From Gordonia sediminis (GTDB taxonomy: Bacteria > Actinomycetota > Actinomycetes > Mycobacteriales > Mycobacteriaceae): a stretch of 64,000 nucleotides of DNA. The notes under the pieces were generated by a model, which was not told the DNA's origin, made no database searches, and worked only from the letters and a program-made list of their open reading frames with translations. Shown here piece after piece: positions 25,331 to 34,008 of the stretch (its first letter is position 1; each line of letters begins with the position of its first letter). The translations under genes were made by a program, and so were the position numbers. The DNA lies in NCBI GenBank assembly GCA_004193205.1, contig RZUM01000006.1:310001-374000 (forward strand). The letters are read 5' to 3'.

Positions 25331-26757
25331 GGCATGTCTTTCTGTGGGAGGGTTGACGTGGCAGCGGCGTGCCAGCGTGTCCGAAAATCGTTGGCGCGGG
25401 CGCTGTCCCAGCGAGGCTCATAGGTGGCTGCCGGTGACCAGGCTGGCACGGCATCGGTGATCGACAGCGTCGGATCGATGGAGAGGCGGGCGCAGGCGGC
25501 GGCGCCGAGTGCGGTGGCGTGTGGGGATGGGTAGACGTCGACGGGGATCTGGCCGATGTCGGCGACGGCTTGCATGAGGCGTCTCGACCGGGTCAGTCCC
25601 CCGTCAACACGCAGGCGGTCCAGCGGCTGTGCGATGTCGGCCTGCATCGCCGCGATGACCTCGACGGTCTGGGCCGCGAGTCCCTCGAGCACGGCGGTGA
25701 CCAGCTCGCCGCGGCCGGTGGACAGGCCCATCCCGACGAACGATGCGCGGGCATCGGGCCGCCACCAGGGTGCGGCCAGCCCCGCCAATGCCGGCACGAA
25801 CAGCACGCCGCCGGCGTCTGCGACCGCCAGCTCGTCAAGATCGGCGGGTTGCGCGATCACGCCGAGGTTCTGCAACCACCGCACAGCCGATCCCGCCGTG
25901 TACGCCTGCCCGTCGAAGCAGTAGGTGGTCTGTGACCGCAGTCGCCAGCCCACGCACGCGGCCAAGCCCCGGGTCGACAGCGTCGGTTGTTGTCCGACGT
26001 TGGCCAGCAGGAAAGCGCCGGTTCCGAAGGTGCACTTGGCCGTGCCGGGCTGTAAACAGCCCTGCGCGAGCAGGGCGGCCTGCTGGTCGACGACCAATCC
26101 TGCGACCGGTGCAGGTGGACCGAATGCTGCGGTTGTGCCGATGATCGCGTCGTTGTCCACGATCGTCGGCAACGGCTCATCGGCCAACCCGAAGAGTGCG
26201 AGCAGTTCCCGATCCCAGTCCGTTGTGCGGAGGTCCGTGATCAGTGATCGGCCGGCGGTGGTGCGGTCGGTGACGAACTCGCCGGTCAGTGCATGCACCA
26301 ACCACGTGTCGGAGGTGGTGATCACCCCGTGCGGTCCGACCTGATCGCGCAGCCACCGCATCTTGGGTGCCGAGAAGTACGAGTCGAGTTCCAACCCGGT
26401 GCGTGCACGAATACCTTCCCGATGTGCGGTCAATGTGTCGCACACCGATTCGGCCCGTCGGTCCTGCCAGACGATCGCTGGACTGAGGGTTTCGCCTGTG
26501 CCCGGATCCCACGCCAGTACCGTTTCGCCCTGGTTCGCGATCGAGACGGCGTCGATCGAGGCGCCCGAGCGCATGACGGCGTCGCGCCCGGTGTCGATGA
26601 CCGATGACAGCAGTGCCTGAGGATCGTGTTCGACTCCCCCATCGGCGAGATAGCGCGGATACACCGGCTGTTCGCTGATCGCGAGCACCGCACCGTCATC
26701 GTCGACGACGACGGCCTTGGTGCCCGACGTCCCCTGATCGATGGCCAAAACGGGCAT
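25327..26757 (-). CDS. FGGY-family carbohydrate (glycerol/polyol) kinase
   Basis: A 476-residue kinase of the GlpK/xylulokinase family that phosphorylates a sugar alcohol or sugar with ATP. The phosphate-binding AIDQGTSGTKAV is at 5-16, the catalytic Asp lies in GLVVDQQAAL (about 228-237), and the ATP-binding LRVDGGLTRS is near 390. It is somewhat shorter than GlpK (about 500). The stop overlaps the GlpA-like gene by ATGA, so kinase and phosphate-polyol dehydrogenase are probably made together. Glycerol is the simplest substrate guess and would suit the monoglyceride-lipase-like hydrolase under the same operator; erythritol or another polyol cannot be excluded. Confidence 0.88.
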   Translation of the reverse strand: MPVLAIDQGTSGTKAVVVDDDGAVLAISEQPVYPRYLADGGVEHDPQALLSSVIDTGRDAVMRSGASIDAVSIANQGETVLAWDPGTGETLSPAIVWQDRRAESVCDTLTAHREGIRARTGLELDSYFSAPKMRWLRDQVGPHGVITTSDTWLVHALTGEFVTDRTTAGRSLITDLRTTDWDRELLALFGLADEPLPTIVDNDAIIGTTAAFGPPAPVAGLVVDQQAALLAQGCLQPGTAKCTFGTGAFLLANVGQQPTLSTRGLAACVGWRLRSQTTYCFDGQAYTAGSAVRWLQNLGVIAQPADLDELAVADAGGVLFVPALAGLAAPWWRPDARASFVGMGLSTGRGELVTAVLEGLAAQTVEVIAAMQADIAQPLDRLRVDGGLTRSRRLMQAVADIGQIPVDVYPSPHATALGAAACARLSIDPTLSITDAVPAWSPAATYEPRWDSARANDFRTRWHAAATSTLPQKDMP

Positions 26758-26801
26758 GGGTCAACTTCTTTCGCTATCTCGTCGCTGGTTTCGCGGGTGG
26801 G

Positions 26802-27050
26802 TCAGAAGGGGTGCTCGCCGAGCACCCGGTAATCGGCCTCGAGGTCGCCGACATGCCAGACGTCGACCGAGTCATCCTGGCGGGTGACCATCAGACAGTC
26901 GCCGCGTCGCGATGGCACGACCATCGCGACCCGGCCTTCGTCGCGGCGCCGGATACCGTTGGCCATCCAGGTGCGCTGGACGCGGCGGCCGATCAGCGCG
27001 GCGAGGTGACGAGTGTCAAGGCGCCCGGGGGCGACGAACGACGCGGTCAT
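26802..27050 (-). CDS. Small uncharacterised protein in the module B operon
   Basis: An 82-residue protein whose ATG overlaps the aldehyde dehydrogenase stop by ATGA, so it is very likely real and co-translated. It is rich in Arg and Asp, with the pattern IGRRVQRTWMANGIRR, VAMVVPSR and DSVDVWHVGDLEADYRV, suggesting a small beta-rich soluble domain. I do not recognise a family. It sits where related operons sometimes carry a small accessory subunit, but it has a single cysteine and is not the DUF1667 or 2Fe-2S type. No copy exists in module A. Confidence 0.6.
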   Translation of the reverse strand: MTASFVAPGRLDTRHLAALIGRRVQRTWMANGIRRRDEGRVAMVVPSRRGDCLMVTRQDDSVDVWHVGDLEADYRVLGEHPF

Positions 27051-28483
27051 GCCAGGCTCACGATCACTTGCTTGACGCGGGTGAACTCTTCGAGTCCCAG
27101 TGCGCCGCCTTCTTTTCCATAACCGGAACCCTTGAACCCGCCGAGCGGTCCTTCGGGACCGACGGCCATGTGGTTGTTCACCCAGACGACGCCCGACTCG
27201 ATCGCGTTCACGTTGCGCAGAGCCCGGCCGATATCGCGGGTCCACACCGAGGCCGCGAGGCCCTGCTCGACCGAATTGGCCATCGCAAGCGCTTCGGCCT
27301 CGTCGCTGAAGGTCTGCACGGTCGCCACCGGTCCGAAGATCTCCTGCTGGACCAGGTCGTCGTCCTGCTGCAGGCCAGTGATCAGGGTGGGCTCGAAGAA
27401 GAAGCCGGGTCGATCGATGCGCTTGCCGCCGGTCACGACCTTCGCGTGGGCGGGGCGGTCGGCGACCATCTTCTCCACCCGTGACCGTTGCGATTCCGAG
27501 ATCAGCGGCCCCAGAACGGTTTCCGTGTCCTGTGCGTCGCCGACCACGGTCTTGGCGAGGCTGGCGGCCAGTGCGTCGACAAAATTGTCGTGGATCTTCT
27601 CGCTGACCAGCATGCGGGTGGCCGACATGCACTCCTGGCCGGCGTTGAACAAGACCCCGTTGGTCAGGATCGGGAGCGCGGCCTCGAGGTCGATATCGTC
27701 GTAGATCACCACCGGCGCGTTGCCGCCCAGTTCGAGAACCAGTCGTTTCGGGGCGCCGCCGGCGGCGGTGGCGATTGTGCGCCCGGCTGCGGTGGAACCG
27801 GTGAAGGACACCAGGTTGACGTCGGGGTTTCGCACCAGGGCGTCACCGACGACCGAGCCCTTGCCGTGCACCAGGTTCAGCACGCCCGGCGGCAGCAGCG
27901 GCTGGACGAGTTCGACGAACCGGGTCGTCGCGATCGGGGTGAGTTCCGCGTCCTTGATGACCACGGTGTTGCCCGCGGCCAGCGCCGGGCCGAGCTTCCA
28001 GACCGCCTGCCACAGCGGGAAATTCCAGGGCGTGATGCCCAGGACGACGCCGAGCGGCTCGCGGCGGACGTAGCTGGTGTTGCCGGCGACGAACTCCCCT
28101 GCCGCTTGCGCCGAGAGCACCCGGCCCGCGCCGGCGAAGTGCCGCAGCGCGCCGATGATGCCCGGCACCTCTTCTCCGCGGGTGGCCGAGGAGGGTTTGC
28201 CGGCGTCGATGGTTTCCAGATGGGCGATCTCGTCGAGGTTGTCGGCGAGCAGGTTGGCCATGTCGTGCAAGATCTGCGAGCGTTCGCCAGGAGTTGTTGC
28301 GGCCCACGCGGGAAATGCGGCCCGGGCTGCGGCGACGGCGCGGTCGGCGTCTTCGACGGTCGACAGCGTCGCCTCGGCGACGACCTCGCCGGTGGAGGGA
28401 TTGAGCACCCGGTTGATCTCACCCGAGCTCCCCGGCTCGGTCTTTCCGTCGATGACATTTCCGAGTTGGATCACGTCAGTCAC
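27047..28483 (-). CDS. Aldehyde dehydrogenase (module B)
   Basis: A 478-residue aldehyde dehydrogenase with TPWNFPLWQ, SFTGSTAAG, the general base Glu251 (LELGGNAP) and Cys285 (NAGQECM). The GTG at 28483 is chosen as start because AAAGG lies 9 bases before it and the protein then begins just ahead of the usual family N-terminus; the longer frame to 28588 runs into the permease gene. It follows the APC permease by 37 bases. In a hydroxyproline-like pathway it would be the 2-oxoglutarate semialdehyde dehydrogenase; in a polyol pathway a glyceraldehyde-type enzyme. It resembles the module A first copy more than the second. Confidence 0.89.
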   Translation of the reverse strand: MTDVIQLGNVIDGKTEPGSSGEINRVLNPSTGEVVAEATLSTVEDADRAVAAARAAFPAWAATTPGERSQILHDMANLLADNLDEIAHLETIDAGKPSSATRGEEVPGIIGALRHFAGAGRVLSAQAAGEFVAGNTSYVRREPLGVVLGITPWNFPLWQAVWKLGPALAAGNTVVIKDAELTPIATTRFVELVQPLLPPGVLNLVHGKGSVVGDALVRNPDVNLVSFTGSTAAGRTIATAAGGAPKRLVLELGGNAPVVIYDDIDLEAALPILTNGVLFNAGQECMSATRMLVSEKIHDNFVDALAASLAKTVVGDAQDTETVLGPLISESQRSRVEKMVADRPAHAKVVTGGKRIDRPGFFFEPTLITGLQQDDDLVQQEIFGPVATVQTFSDEAEALAMANSVEQGLAASVWTRDIGRALRNVNAIESGVVWVNNHMAVGPEGPLGGFKGSGYGKEGGALGLEEFTRVKQVIVSLA

Positions 28484-28520
28484 TGTCAATGCCTTTCTGT
28501 GTCTGTGGTGGAGTCGGGGG

Positions 28521-30047
28521 TTAGGTGTTGGCGTTGATGACGTCGAGCGACTTGCCGCGCCGGCTGCTGGGGATCGTCCGGTAGACAACGGCTCCGGCGG
28601 CGATCACGGCCAGCATGCCCAGACCGACGTGTTTCGGATCGGACCAGACCAGCAGGGTGCACAGCACGATCGACCAGATGATGGCGAGACCGAAGATGAC
28701 CGGGCTGACGATCCCGTAGTGCCACGGATGCTTGGGCAGACGATTGCGCACCAGGGCCCACATGCCGACGATGACGACCACTCCGTAGGCCGTGGCCCAG
28801 GCGAGCGCGGTCATCGCGGCCAGCACCGACAGCAGCGAAGACCACAGTGCGAACACGACCGACAGCGCGAAGATGGTCAGCGTGGCGTTGATCGGGATCT
28901 GGGTGCGGTTGACCTTGCGCAGCCAGTGCGCGGCCGGCACCTGTCCGTCGCGTGCCTGTGACCACAGCACCCGGATTCCGGTGAGCTGCAACATGACCAG
29001 CGCCGCGAACAGGGCCAGGATGGCGATCGCCTCGAAGAAGTTGGCGAATGCGGACCCGATGGCGGTATCCAGGATGAGCTTGACCGGGGTGTCGCTGTCC
29101 ATGACGGCAGGCACGTTCTGGATGGCCAGCATCAACAGGGCCACCATGATGACGCCCACGATGTAGGACGACACGTTGGCCATCACCGACGCCATCGGGG
29201 CCTTACGGGCAGCGTCCTTGGTTTCTTCAGATGCGTTGCCGGTGGCGTCGAAGCTGGAGATCGCGTAGGCGGGCAGGATCATCGCGAACAGGAACGGGGT
29301 GAACCAGTTTCCATTGTGGACGGTGCCGCCGGAGTCGTTGAGGATCGACAGCGGCGCGGTCGGGTGCTTGACGATGAGCAGCACACCGATGAGCGAGACC
29401 ACGCACACCACCTCGGCGACGACGCCCAGGTTGTTCAGGATGGCCGCCACCTTGACGCCCGCGATGTTGATGATCGTGCCGAGCACGATCAGGCCCAGGG
29501 CCCAGGGCAGGGTGTCCGTCGCGCTGTTGAGGGCGACGTCGAACCATCCCGCCACGAAGGGGGCGATACTCACCGCGACGGCGGTGACGGCCACGGTGTG
29601 GGCAATCAACAGCCACCACCCGGTTTGCCACGCCAGCCAGGGTTTACCGGTGATGCGTCCGGTGATCTGGTAGACCCCGCCGGCCAGCGGATAGGCGGAG
29701 ACGAGTTGCGCCACGGCCAGTCCGACGGTGAACACCTGCAACGCACCGCCGACCAGGAAGGACCAGAACGATGCGGGTCCGAAGAATCCAAAGCCGACGA
29801 TCAGGGTGGTGAAGATGCCCGACGCGATGGCGATCGAGGTGAACTGCACACCGAATGCGGAAAACAGTCCGAGGCTGCGGTTGAGTTCCTGCTTGTAGCC
29901 GAGCTGCTCGAGCAGCGCTTCGTCGGCGTTGAGCTCGGCGTCGAGCATCGGCGCATCGGCGCGCAGCGGCGGCAGATTGTGCTCCAGATGCGGTAGGTGC
30001 GGCACATGGTGGTGAGGTTGTTCGGGAGTCCGCGGCGTTGTGGCCAT
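28521..30047 (-). CDS. APC-superfamily amino acid/amine permease (module B)
   Basis: A 508-residue membrane protein with about 12 hydrophobic segments after a 60-residue soluble N-terminus. The LGYKQELNRSLGLFSAFGVQF start, the VSAYPLAGGVYQITGRITG segment and a central FDATGNASEET mark it as an APC transporter of the amino-acid/choline/GABA type. It is the first gene of a six-gene operon running to 22572 and has a TTGTCGACAA-like site about 95 bases upstream. It presumably imports the module B substrate. It is only distantly similar to the module A permease, so the two modules may have different substrates. Confidence 0.88.
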   Translation of the reverse strand: MATTPRTPEQPHHHVPHLPHLEHNLPPLRADAPMLDAELNADEALLEQLGYKQELNRSLGLFSAFGVQFTSIAIASGIFTTLIVGFGFFGPASFWSFLVGGALQVFTVGLAVAQLVSAYPLAGGVYQITGRITGKPWLAWQTGWWLLIAHTVAVTAVAVSIAPFVAGWFDVALNSATDTLPWALGLIVLGTIINIAGVKVAAILNNLGVVAEVVCVVSLIGVLLIVKHPTAPLSILNDSGGTVHNGNWFTPFLFAMILPAYAISSFDATGNASEETKDAARKAPMASVMANVSSYIVGVIMVALLMLAIQNVPAVMDSDTPVKLILDTAIGSAFANFFEAIAILALFAALVMLQLTGIRVLWSQARDGQVPAAHWLRKVNRTQIPINATLTIFALSVVFALWSSLLSVLAAMTALAWATAYGVVVIVGMWALVRNRLPKHPWHYGIVSPVIFGLAIIWSIVLCTLLVWSDPKHVGLGMLAVIAAGAVVYRTIPSSRRGKSLDVINANT

Positions 30048-30141
30048 GATGTCCTCGCTGGTGGGTTTTTCCTTGAGCCTGCCGCGTTGGGCGGGCGCTT
30101 GTGGACTTGTTGAGTAGATCGAGCCTTCCCTCGTTGTTCTA

Positions 30142-30151
30142 CTGTCGACAA
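30142..30151. promoter_or_regulatory. CTGTCGACAA candidate GntR operator, permease operon
   Basis: Nine of ten positions match TTGTCGACAA, within CTACTGTCGACAATCTA. It lies 95 bases before the APC permease, the head of the large module B operon. Confidence 0.6.
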
Positions 30152-30197
30152 TCTATCACAAACAGCAGTGGTTTGCGTCACTGTTTTTTGCGAATGT

Positions 30198-30845
30198 TTA
30201 ATTCGGGCGGTGACCGCTGGCGCGCGTGTGGCGGTCGCCAGCGGTGAGGTCGATGAACGACTGTGCTGTCGTATAGCCCCGAGCTTCGAGAATGGACGCC
30301 GCCGCCAAGAACACGTGTGCGGTCGTCGTGGCATCTCCCATCGCGTGATGGGGTGCCACCACCGGGAGATGGAGTTGATTGGCCGCCCACTCGAGTCGCG
30401 GGTCGGCGATCGGGTCGGGATCAAGCCCAAGTGCACGACACAGTGCCGCAGTGTCGATCATGGGAGCTCTCATCCTCTCCCCGATCCTATGAAGCGCATT
30501 GTCGAGGAAGGCGCGTTCGATCCATGCCGAGTGTGCGATCACGACGCGGTCGGCAATCAGATCGGACAGGGTCCGGGCCAGTTCTTCGGGTGACGGTGCG
30601 TCGGCGACGTCAACCCGACGAATGGTATGCACGGCGATGGACTGCGGTGAGATGTCGGAATCGGGGCACGCAAGTCCATAGCTGTTGTCAGCCACGATGA
30701 TTCGTCCCCCTCGGATCACCGCCGCGCCGTAGGAGATGATCGCGTCGCGTTTGAGGTCGAGTCCGGTGGTCTCCAGATCGATGGCGACGTAGTCGACCTC
30801 CCGCCAGGGCAGGTTCCTCCCCGAAGGCCGTCGTCGCCATCTCAT
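30198..30845 (-). CDS. DnaQ-like DEDDh 3'-5' exonuclease (module B)
   Basis: A 215-residue exonuclease, paralogue of the protein at 15491-16159. The intact motifs are AIDLETTGLD, IAHSAWIERAFL and HHAMGDATTT. The usual Exo II Asp is replaced: the segment reads SAWIERAFL where the module A copy has KVDIERFFL, so one metal ligand may be missing here. It overlaps the DUF294 gene by ATGA in the same geometry as module A. The possible loss of a catalytic Asp suggests the protein may bind rather than cut nucleic acid, or that a nearby residue substitutes. Confidence 0.84.
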   Translation of the reverse strand: MRWRRRPSGRNLPWREVDYVAIDLETTGLDLKRDAIISYGAAVIRGGRIIVADNSYGLACPDSDISPQSIAVHTIRRVDVADAPSPEELARTLSDLIADRVVIAHSAWIERAFLDNALHRIGERMRAPMIDTAALCRALGLDPDPIADPRLEWAANQLHLPVVAPHHAMGDATTTAHVFLAAASILEARGYTTAQSFIDLTAGDRHTRASGHRPN

Positions 30846-32671
30846 GGTCGGGGAAGTCTCGTCGGCCAGTCACCTTCGAGGCGTGCTTGGATGTCGGCGA
30901 CCGCGCGGAATGCTTCTCGCAGATAGCGTCGGGTGAGGGTGTCGAGGTCGGCGAGCGCAAGTTCGCTTGTGGTCGGTGTGCCCGTGCGCAATCCGTTGAT
31001 CTCACGTTCCAGCAGCAGCCCGTAGAGGTACTCGAATGCCCTGGTCAACGTGTCGGATTCGTCGGTACTCAGCAGCCCTGAATCCGCGCCACGGCGCAGC
31101 CGGGTGATCGTGGAGCCGCGATCGTCGCCGGTGACGACTGCGACCCACCTGCCCAGGGAGGCGATCGGCACCAAACCCTGCTGTTTCAGGTCGAGCTGAC
31201 CGCGCCGCGCGCCGGTGTGCTCGGCAACGAAGTTGCGCACGAACCCCGTCGGTGGACGATGAGCCACCGTGTACTGCAGCAACGCCGACAGGAAGTCCCG
31301 GTCGCGAGTCGTGGCCAACATGGCGTCGGAGACCGAACGGCCGAGCGCGATGCCCGTGACCGGGCGACTGTCGGCGATCATCGACGTCAGCAGCAGGGCG
31401 TTCTCCTGCGTCGGGTTGCGAATCCACGACTGTGCAACGGCGACCGCATCGGACTGCGAGCGCGCGAACGTGGGATTCGTGGCATTCGCCCCGTCCGTGC
31501 AGCGCGGCAACCCGCACAACTCGAGGTTGTCGAGCACGCGGCCGGCCCAGATCTGCAGGCGCCGTGAGGGATTGCGTTCGTCGGGCATGTCCGACCACAC
31601 GAGTGCGGTGTCGATGTCAGAGCCCGGCAGCGGTTCACGCCGGGCCACGGACCCGAGCAACAGCCACGAGGTGGCATGTGGAACCAACTCCTCGCCGATC
31701 TCGGTGAGCTCGATCGCACGTTGCACGAGCGCGTCGATGACCGCGGTGAGGAGACCGGCGATGTGCATCGGAGCCACGCCAGTGTCGAAGAGTTCGATCC
31801 ACGTGCCGGGCAGGAGCCGGGCGGCATCGGTGAGTTCGGGTATCGACGTGGCGTGGTCGATGGCGCGGCGGATGATGAGCGGGTTGCGGACTTCCGCCGA
31901 AGCGAGGTCGACGACGCGCAGTACTCCGACCGGCCGTTCACCGGCTCCGGTGACCACGAGGTGGTGCATGCCGCATTCCACCATCCGCAGGAACGCTTCC
32001 GAGGCCGGCGACTCGGCGCTGATGGTCTCCGCGGGAAACGAGGCGACCGCCGCCACCGGCGTCGATCCAGAGATCTCCGGGCTGGTCAGGCCGGCACGGA
32101 AGTCGGAGTCGGTGACGATGCCGAACTCGTTGTTACCGAGGTCGAGCACGGCGCAGGATTGACCTGCATCCGTGATCAACCGCGCTGCTTCGGCGATGGT
32201 GGCGTTGGCTGGGCACCACACCACTGGGCGCATCTGGTTGTGCGCGGCCCGCATCGCCTGGTCGACGAAGCCGGAGCGGGCCAGCCGGTCGTGACTGACG
32301 AAGGTGCCGTAGTGGGCGAACTGCAGTCGTTCGGGGTTGGTCAGTTGGGCGCGCGGATCGGGAAACAGGTAGCACAGTGTGCCTTCGAGCGCGCGGATCG
32401 TCAGCGGCGGGGGCAGCCCGGACAGGACCGAGATGTGTCCGAAGGTTTCACCCGGGCCCAGGATGTCGACGACACGGCCACGATCGAGAACCTCCACCTC
32501 GCCGGTCCGGATGACGTAGAACCGTTCCAGGGGTGGCTGGCCGGCTTCGATGATGTGGGTCTCGGCGGCGAAATACTCGACTTCGACGAGACGGGCCAGT
32601 CGCTCCAGATCATGGGATTCGAGTGCATCATAGGGCGGCTGACCGCCCAGGAAGTCTACGTACTCACGCAT
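30842..32671 (-). CDS. cNMP-binding/CBS/DUF294 nucleotidyltransferase-like signalling protein (module B)
   Basis: A 609-residue protein with the same four-part layout as 13659-15494: a cNMP-binding domain with LGPGETFGHISVLSGLPP, a CBS pair, a DUF294 nucleotidyltransferase-like domain with GSVARREPLPGSDIDTA, and a C-terminal helical domain. Both proteins begin MREYVDFL. The gene overlaps the GntR regulator by 8 bases and the exonuclease by ATGA, so regulator, sensor-like protein and exonuclease form one operon. The nucleotidyltransferase motif keeps both Asp residues, so enzymatic activity such as protein nucleotidylylation is possible but unproven. Confidence 0.87.
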   Translation of the reverse strand: MREYVDFLGGQPPYDALESHDLERLARLVEVEYFAAETHIIEAGQPPLERFYVIRTGEVEVLDRGRVVDILGPGETFGHISVLSGLPPPLTIRALEGTLCYLFPDPRAQLTNPERLQFAHYGTFVSHDRLARSGFVDQAMRAAHNQMRPVVWCPANATIAEAARLITDAGQSCAVLDLGNNEFGIVTDSDFRAGLTSPEISGSTPVAAVASFPAETISAESPASEAFLRMVECGMHHLVVTGAGERPVGVLRVVDLASAEVRNPLIIRRAIDHATSIPELTDAARLLPGTWIELFDTGVAPMHIAGLLTAVIDALVQRAIELTEIGEELVPHATSWLLLGSVARREPLPGSDIDTALVWSDMPDERNPSRRLQIWAGRVLDNLELCGLPRCTDGANATNPTFARSQSDAVAVAQSWIRNPTQENALLLTSMIADSRPVTGIALGRSVSDAMLATTRDRDFLSALLQYTVAHRPPTGFVRNFVAEHTGARRGQLDLKQQGLVPIASLGRWVAVVTGDDRGSTITRLRRGADSGLLSTDESDTLTRAFEYLYGLLLEREINGLRTGTPTTSELALADLDTLTRRYLREAFRAVADIQARLEGDWPTRLPRP

Positions 32672-33380
32672 CGTCTTCGGTCAGCGAACTGATTTCCGGC
32701 CCGTGCACGTGCCGGTCGACTTCTCTGGTGATCGCGTCCATGTCTCCGGTGTCGATGATCGACAGCAGTCTCTCGTGCTCGGCGACCACATCATGCAGGT
32801 CGGCAAACGATTGATGGTCGGCCGACAGGAACAACTGCAGCTGCGACTCCCAGCTGCGCCACACATCAAGCAGCAGCTTGTGCCCCGACAGCTCGTAGAA
32901 GCAGCGGTGGAAATCCATGTGCGCGTCGATGGTCCGGGCCGGATCCCCCTCGTCCGCGGCCTTGGCCATCGCCTGCAACGCACTGACCACCTTGGTACGA
33001 CCCGGGCCTTTGAGCTTGGGCAGCGCGAGTTCGATGGCGAACGGCTCCAAGCGTCGACGCAAACTGGCTATTTCGGCGACCACCTGCTGGCTGACCTCGG
33101 AGACAAAAGCACCCTTATAGGGGATGCGAACGACCAGACCCTCGTCGACGAGTAACGCGAGACCCTCGCGCAGCGGAGCGCGGCTCACCCCGAGTGCGGC
33201 GGCGACGGGAATCTCCCGGATCTGGCTGCCCGGCTGCAGCGTGCCGTCGAGGATGGCGGCACGTAGCAGGGCCGCGACGGTACCCGGGGTCGTCTTCTGC
33301 TCGATACGCGCCAGCGAAAGCTCGGGCCCACCACCCGAGTTGTCGGTCAGGCCGGCGAGGTCTTTCGACGTGAGGCTCAT
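32664..33380 (-). CDS. GntR-family transcriptional regulator with FCD domain
   Basis: A 238-residue regulator. The N-terminal winged helix-turn-helix (about 30-100) shows REIPVAAALGVSRAPLREGL, and the C-terminal FCD ligand domain (about 110-230) shows HMDFHRCFYELSGHKLL and a later EHERLLS region whose Asp/His residues usually hold a metal and the effector. The ATG at 33380 has GAAAGGA before it; the longer upstream frame covers the promoter. A variant palindrome TTGTAGACAG lies 95 bases upstream, pointing to autoregulation. It is the only regulator in module B and so the best candidate to bind the TTGTCGACAA sites. FCD regulators usually respond to small organic acids. Confidence 0.9.
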   Translation of the reverse strand: MSLTSKDLAGLTDNSGGGPELSLARIEQKTTPGTVAALLRAAILDGTLQPGSQIREIPVAAALGVSRAPLREGLALLVDEGLVVRIPYKGAFVSEVSQQVVAEIASLRRRLEPFAIELALPKLKGPGRTKVVSALQAMAKAADEGDPARTIDAHMDFHRCFYELSGHKLLLDVWRSWESQLQLFLSADHQSFADLHDVVAEHERLLSIIDTGDMDAITREVDRHVHGPEISSLTEDDA

Positions 33381-33474
33381 CGCGATGTCCTTTCGCTGCT
33401 CCCAATCGTCGCGTCGGTTGATGTACGACTGATCGGAACAGAATCCTGCAACCAGTAAACCAGAAATTGCTGTC

Positions 33475-33484
33475 TTGTAGACAG
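33475..33484. promoter_or_regulatory. TTGTAGACAG, candidate autoregulatory site of the GntR gene
   Basis: Eight of ten positions match TTGTCGACAA. The surrounding CTGTCTTGTAGACAG also forms an inverted repeat with 5-base arms. It lies 95 bases before the GntR start, between that gene and the end of the subunit-3-like gene. Confidence 0.5.
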
Positions 33485-33498
33485 TACGACAGCTACGG

Positions 33499-34008
33499 TT
33501 ATTCCCCTGCTGCCGACACGTAGATGCTGCCACGTTCCAGCACCGGGTCCAGGATGCCGGTTTCCAACTCGTTGGCGGCATCCTCGAATCCGGCGGGATC
33601 GCGATGTGGACCGGGCTGCCCGATCAACGCCTTGACCTGTGGCGTCATGAAGTATGCGCCGGCCAGAATGCTCGAGAGCGGGTCGAAGGTGGCCTTGTCG
33701 TCGGCCCACATCTGCTTGAGAGCGGCCCTCATATCGGCCGCGCTGACGTCCTTCAGCTGGTCGATGGCACCGAGTACCAGGTCGAAGACATCTGCCCGGG
33801 CGGCCAACGCGAGGTCGAGGTAACGCCCGATATCGATCGCCTGACTCGCCGCGGGGTTCTCACCCGACGCGGGGATCAGTGTGTCGGCGATCCGCAACAA
33901 GGTCGCGAGTTCGTCGGCGTTGAGGGCGCGCGGCGGAACCGGGTGGCGCGGTGGCACCGACAGTCGCCGGTCGAGCGAACCGGCAAGATTGAGCGACGTC
34001 GCGGTCAT
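33499..34008 (-). CDS. Gluconate 2-dehydrogenase subunit 3-like protein (module B)
   Basis: A 169-residue partner of the GMC oxidoreductase, overlapping it by ATGA. The shared block is LSSILAGAYFMTPQVKALI (compare the module A protein at 3494-3925). ALNADELATLLRIADTLIPA near residues 28-47 matches the usual subunit 3 N-terminal helix. No export signal is evident. It is longer than the module A protein at its N-terminus. It probably assembles with the GMC flavoprotein. Confidence 0.78.
   Translation of the reverse strand: MTATSLNLAGSLDRRLSVPPRHPVPPRALNADELATLLRIADTLIPASGENPAASQAIDIGRYLDLALAARADVFDLVLGAIDQLKDVSAADMRAALKQMWADDKATFDPLSSILAGAYFMTPQVKALIGQPGPHRDPAGFEDAANELETGILDPVLERGSIYVSAAGE

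Noticed and set aside
30160-30195. Hairpin CAGTG...CACTG followed by six T on the + strand
   Set aside because: The stem is only 5 bp and the T-run is on the strand opposite to the flanking genes, so a terminator call is not supported.
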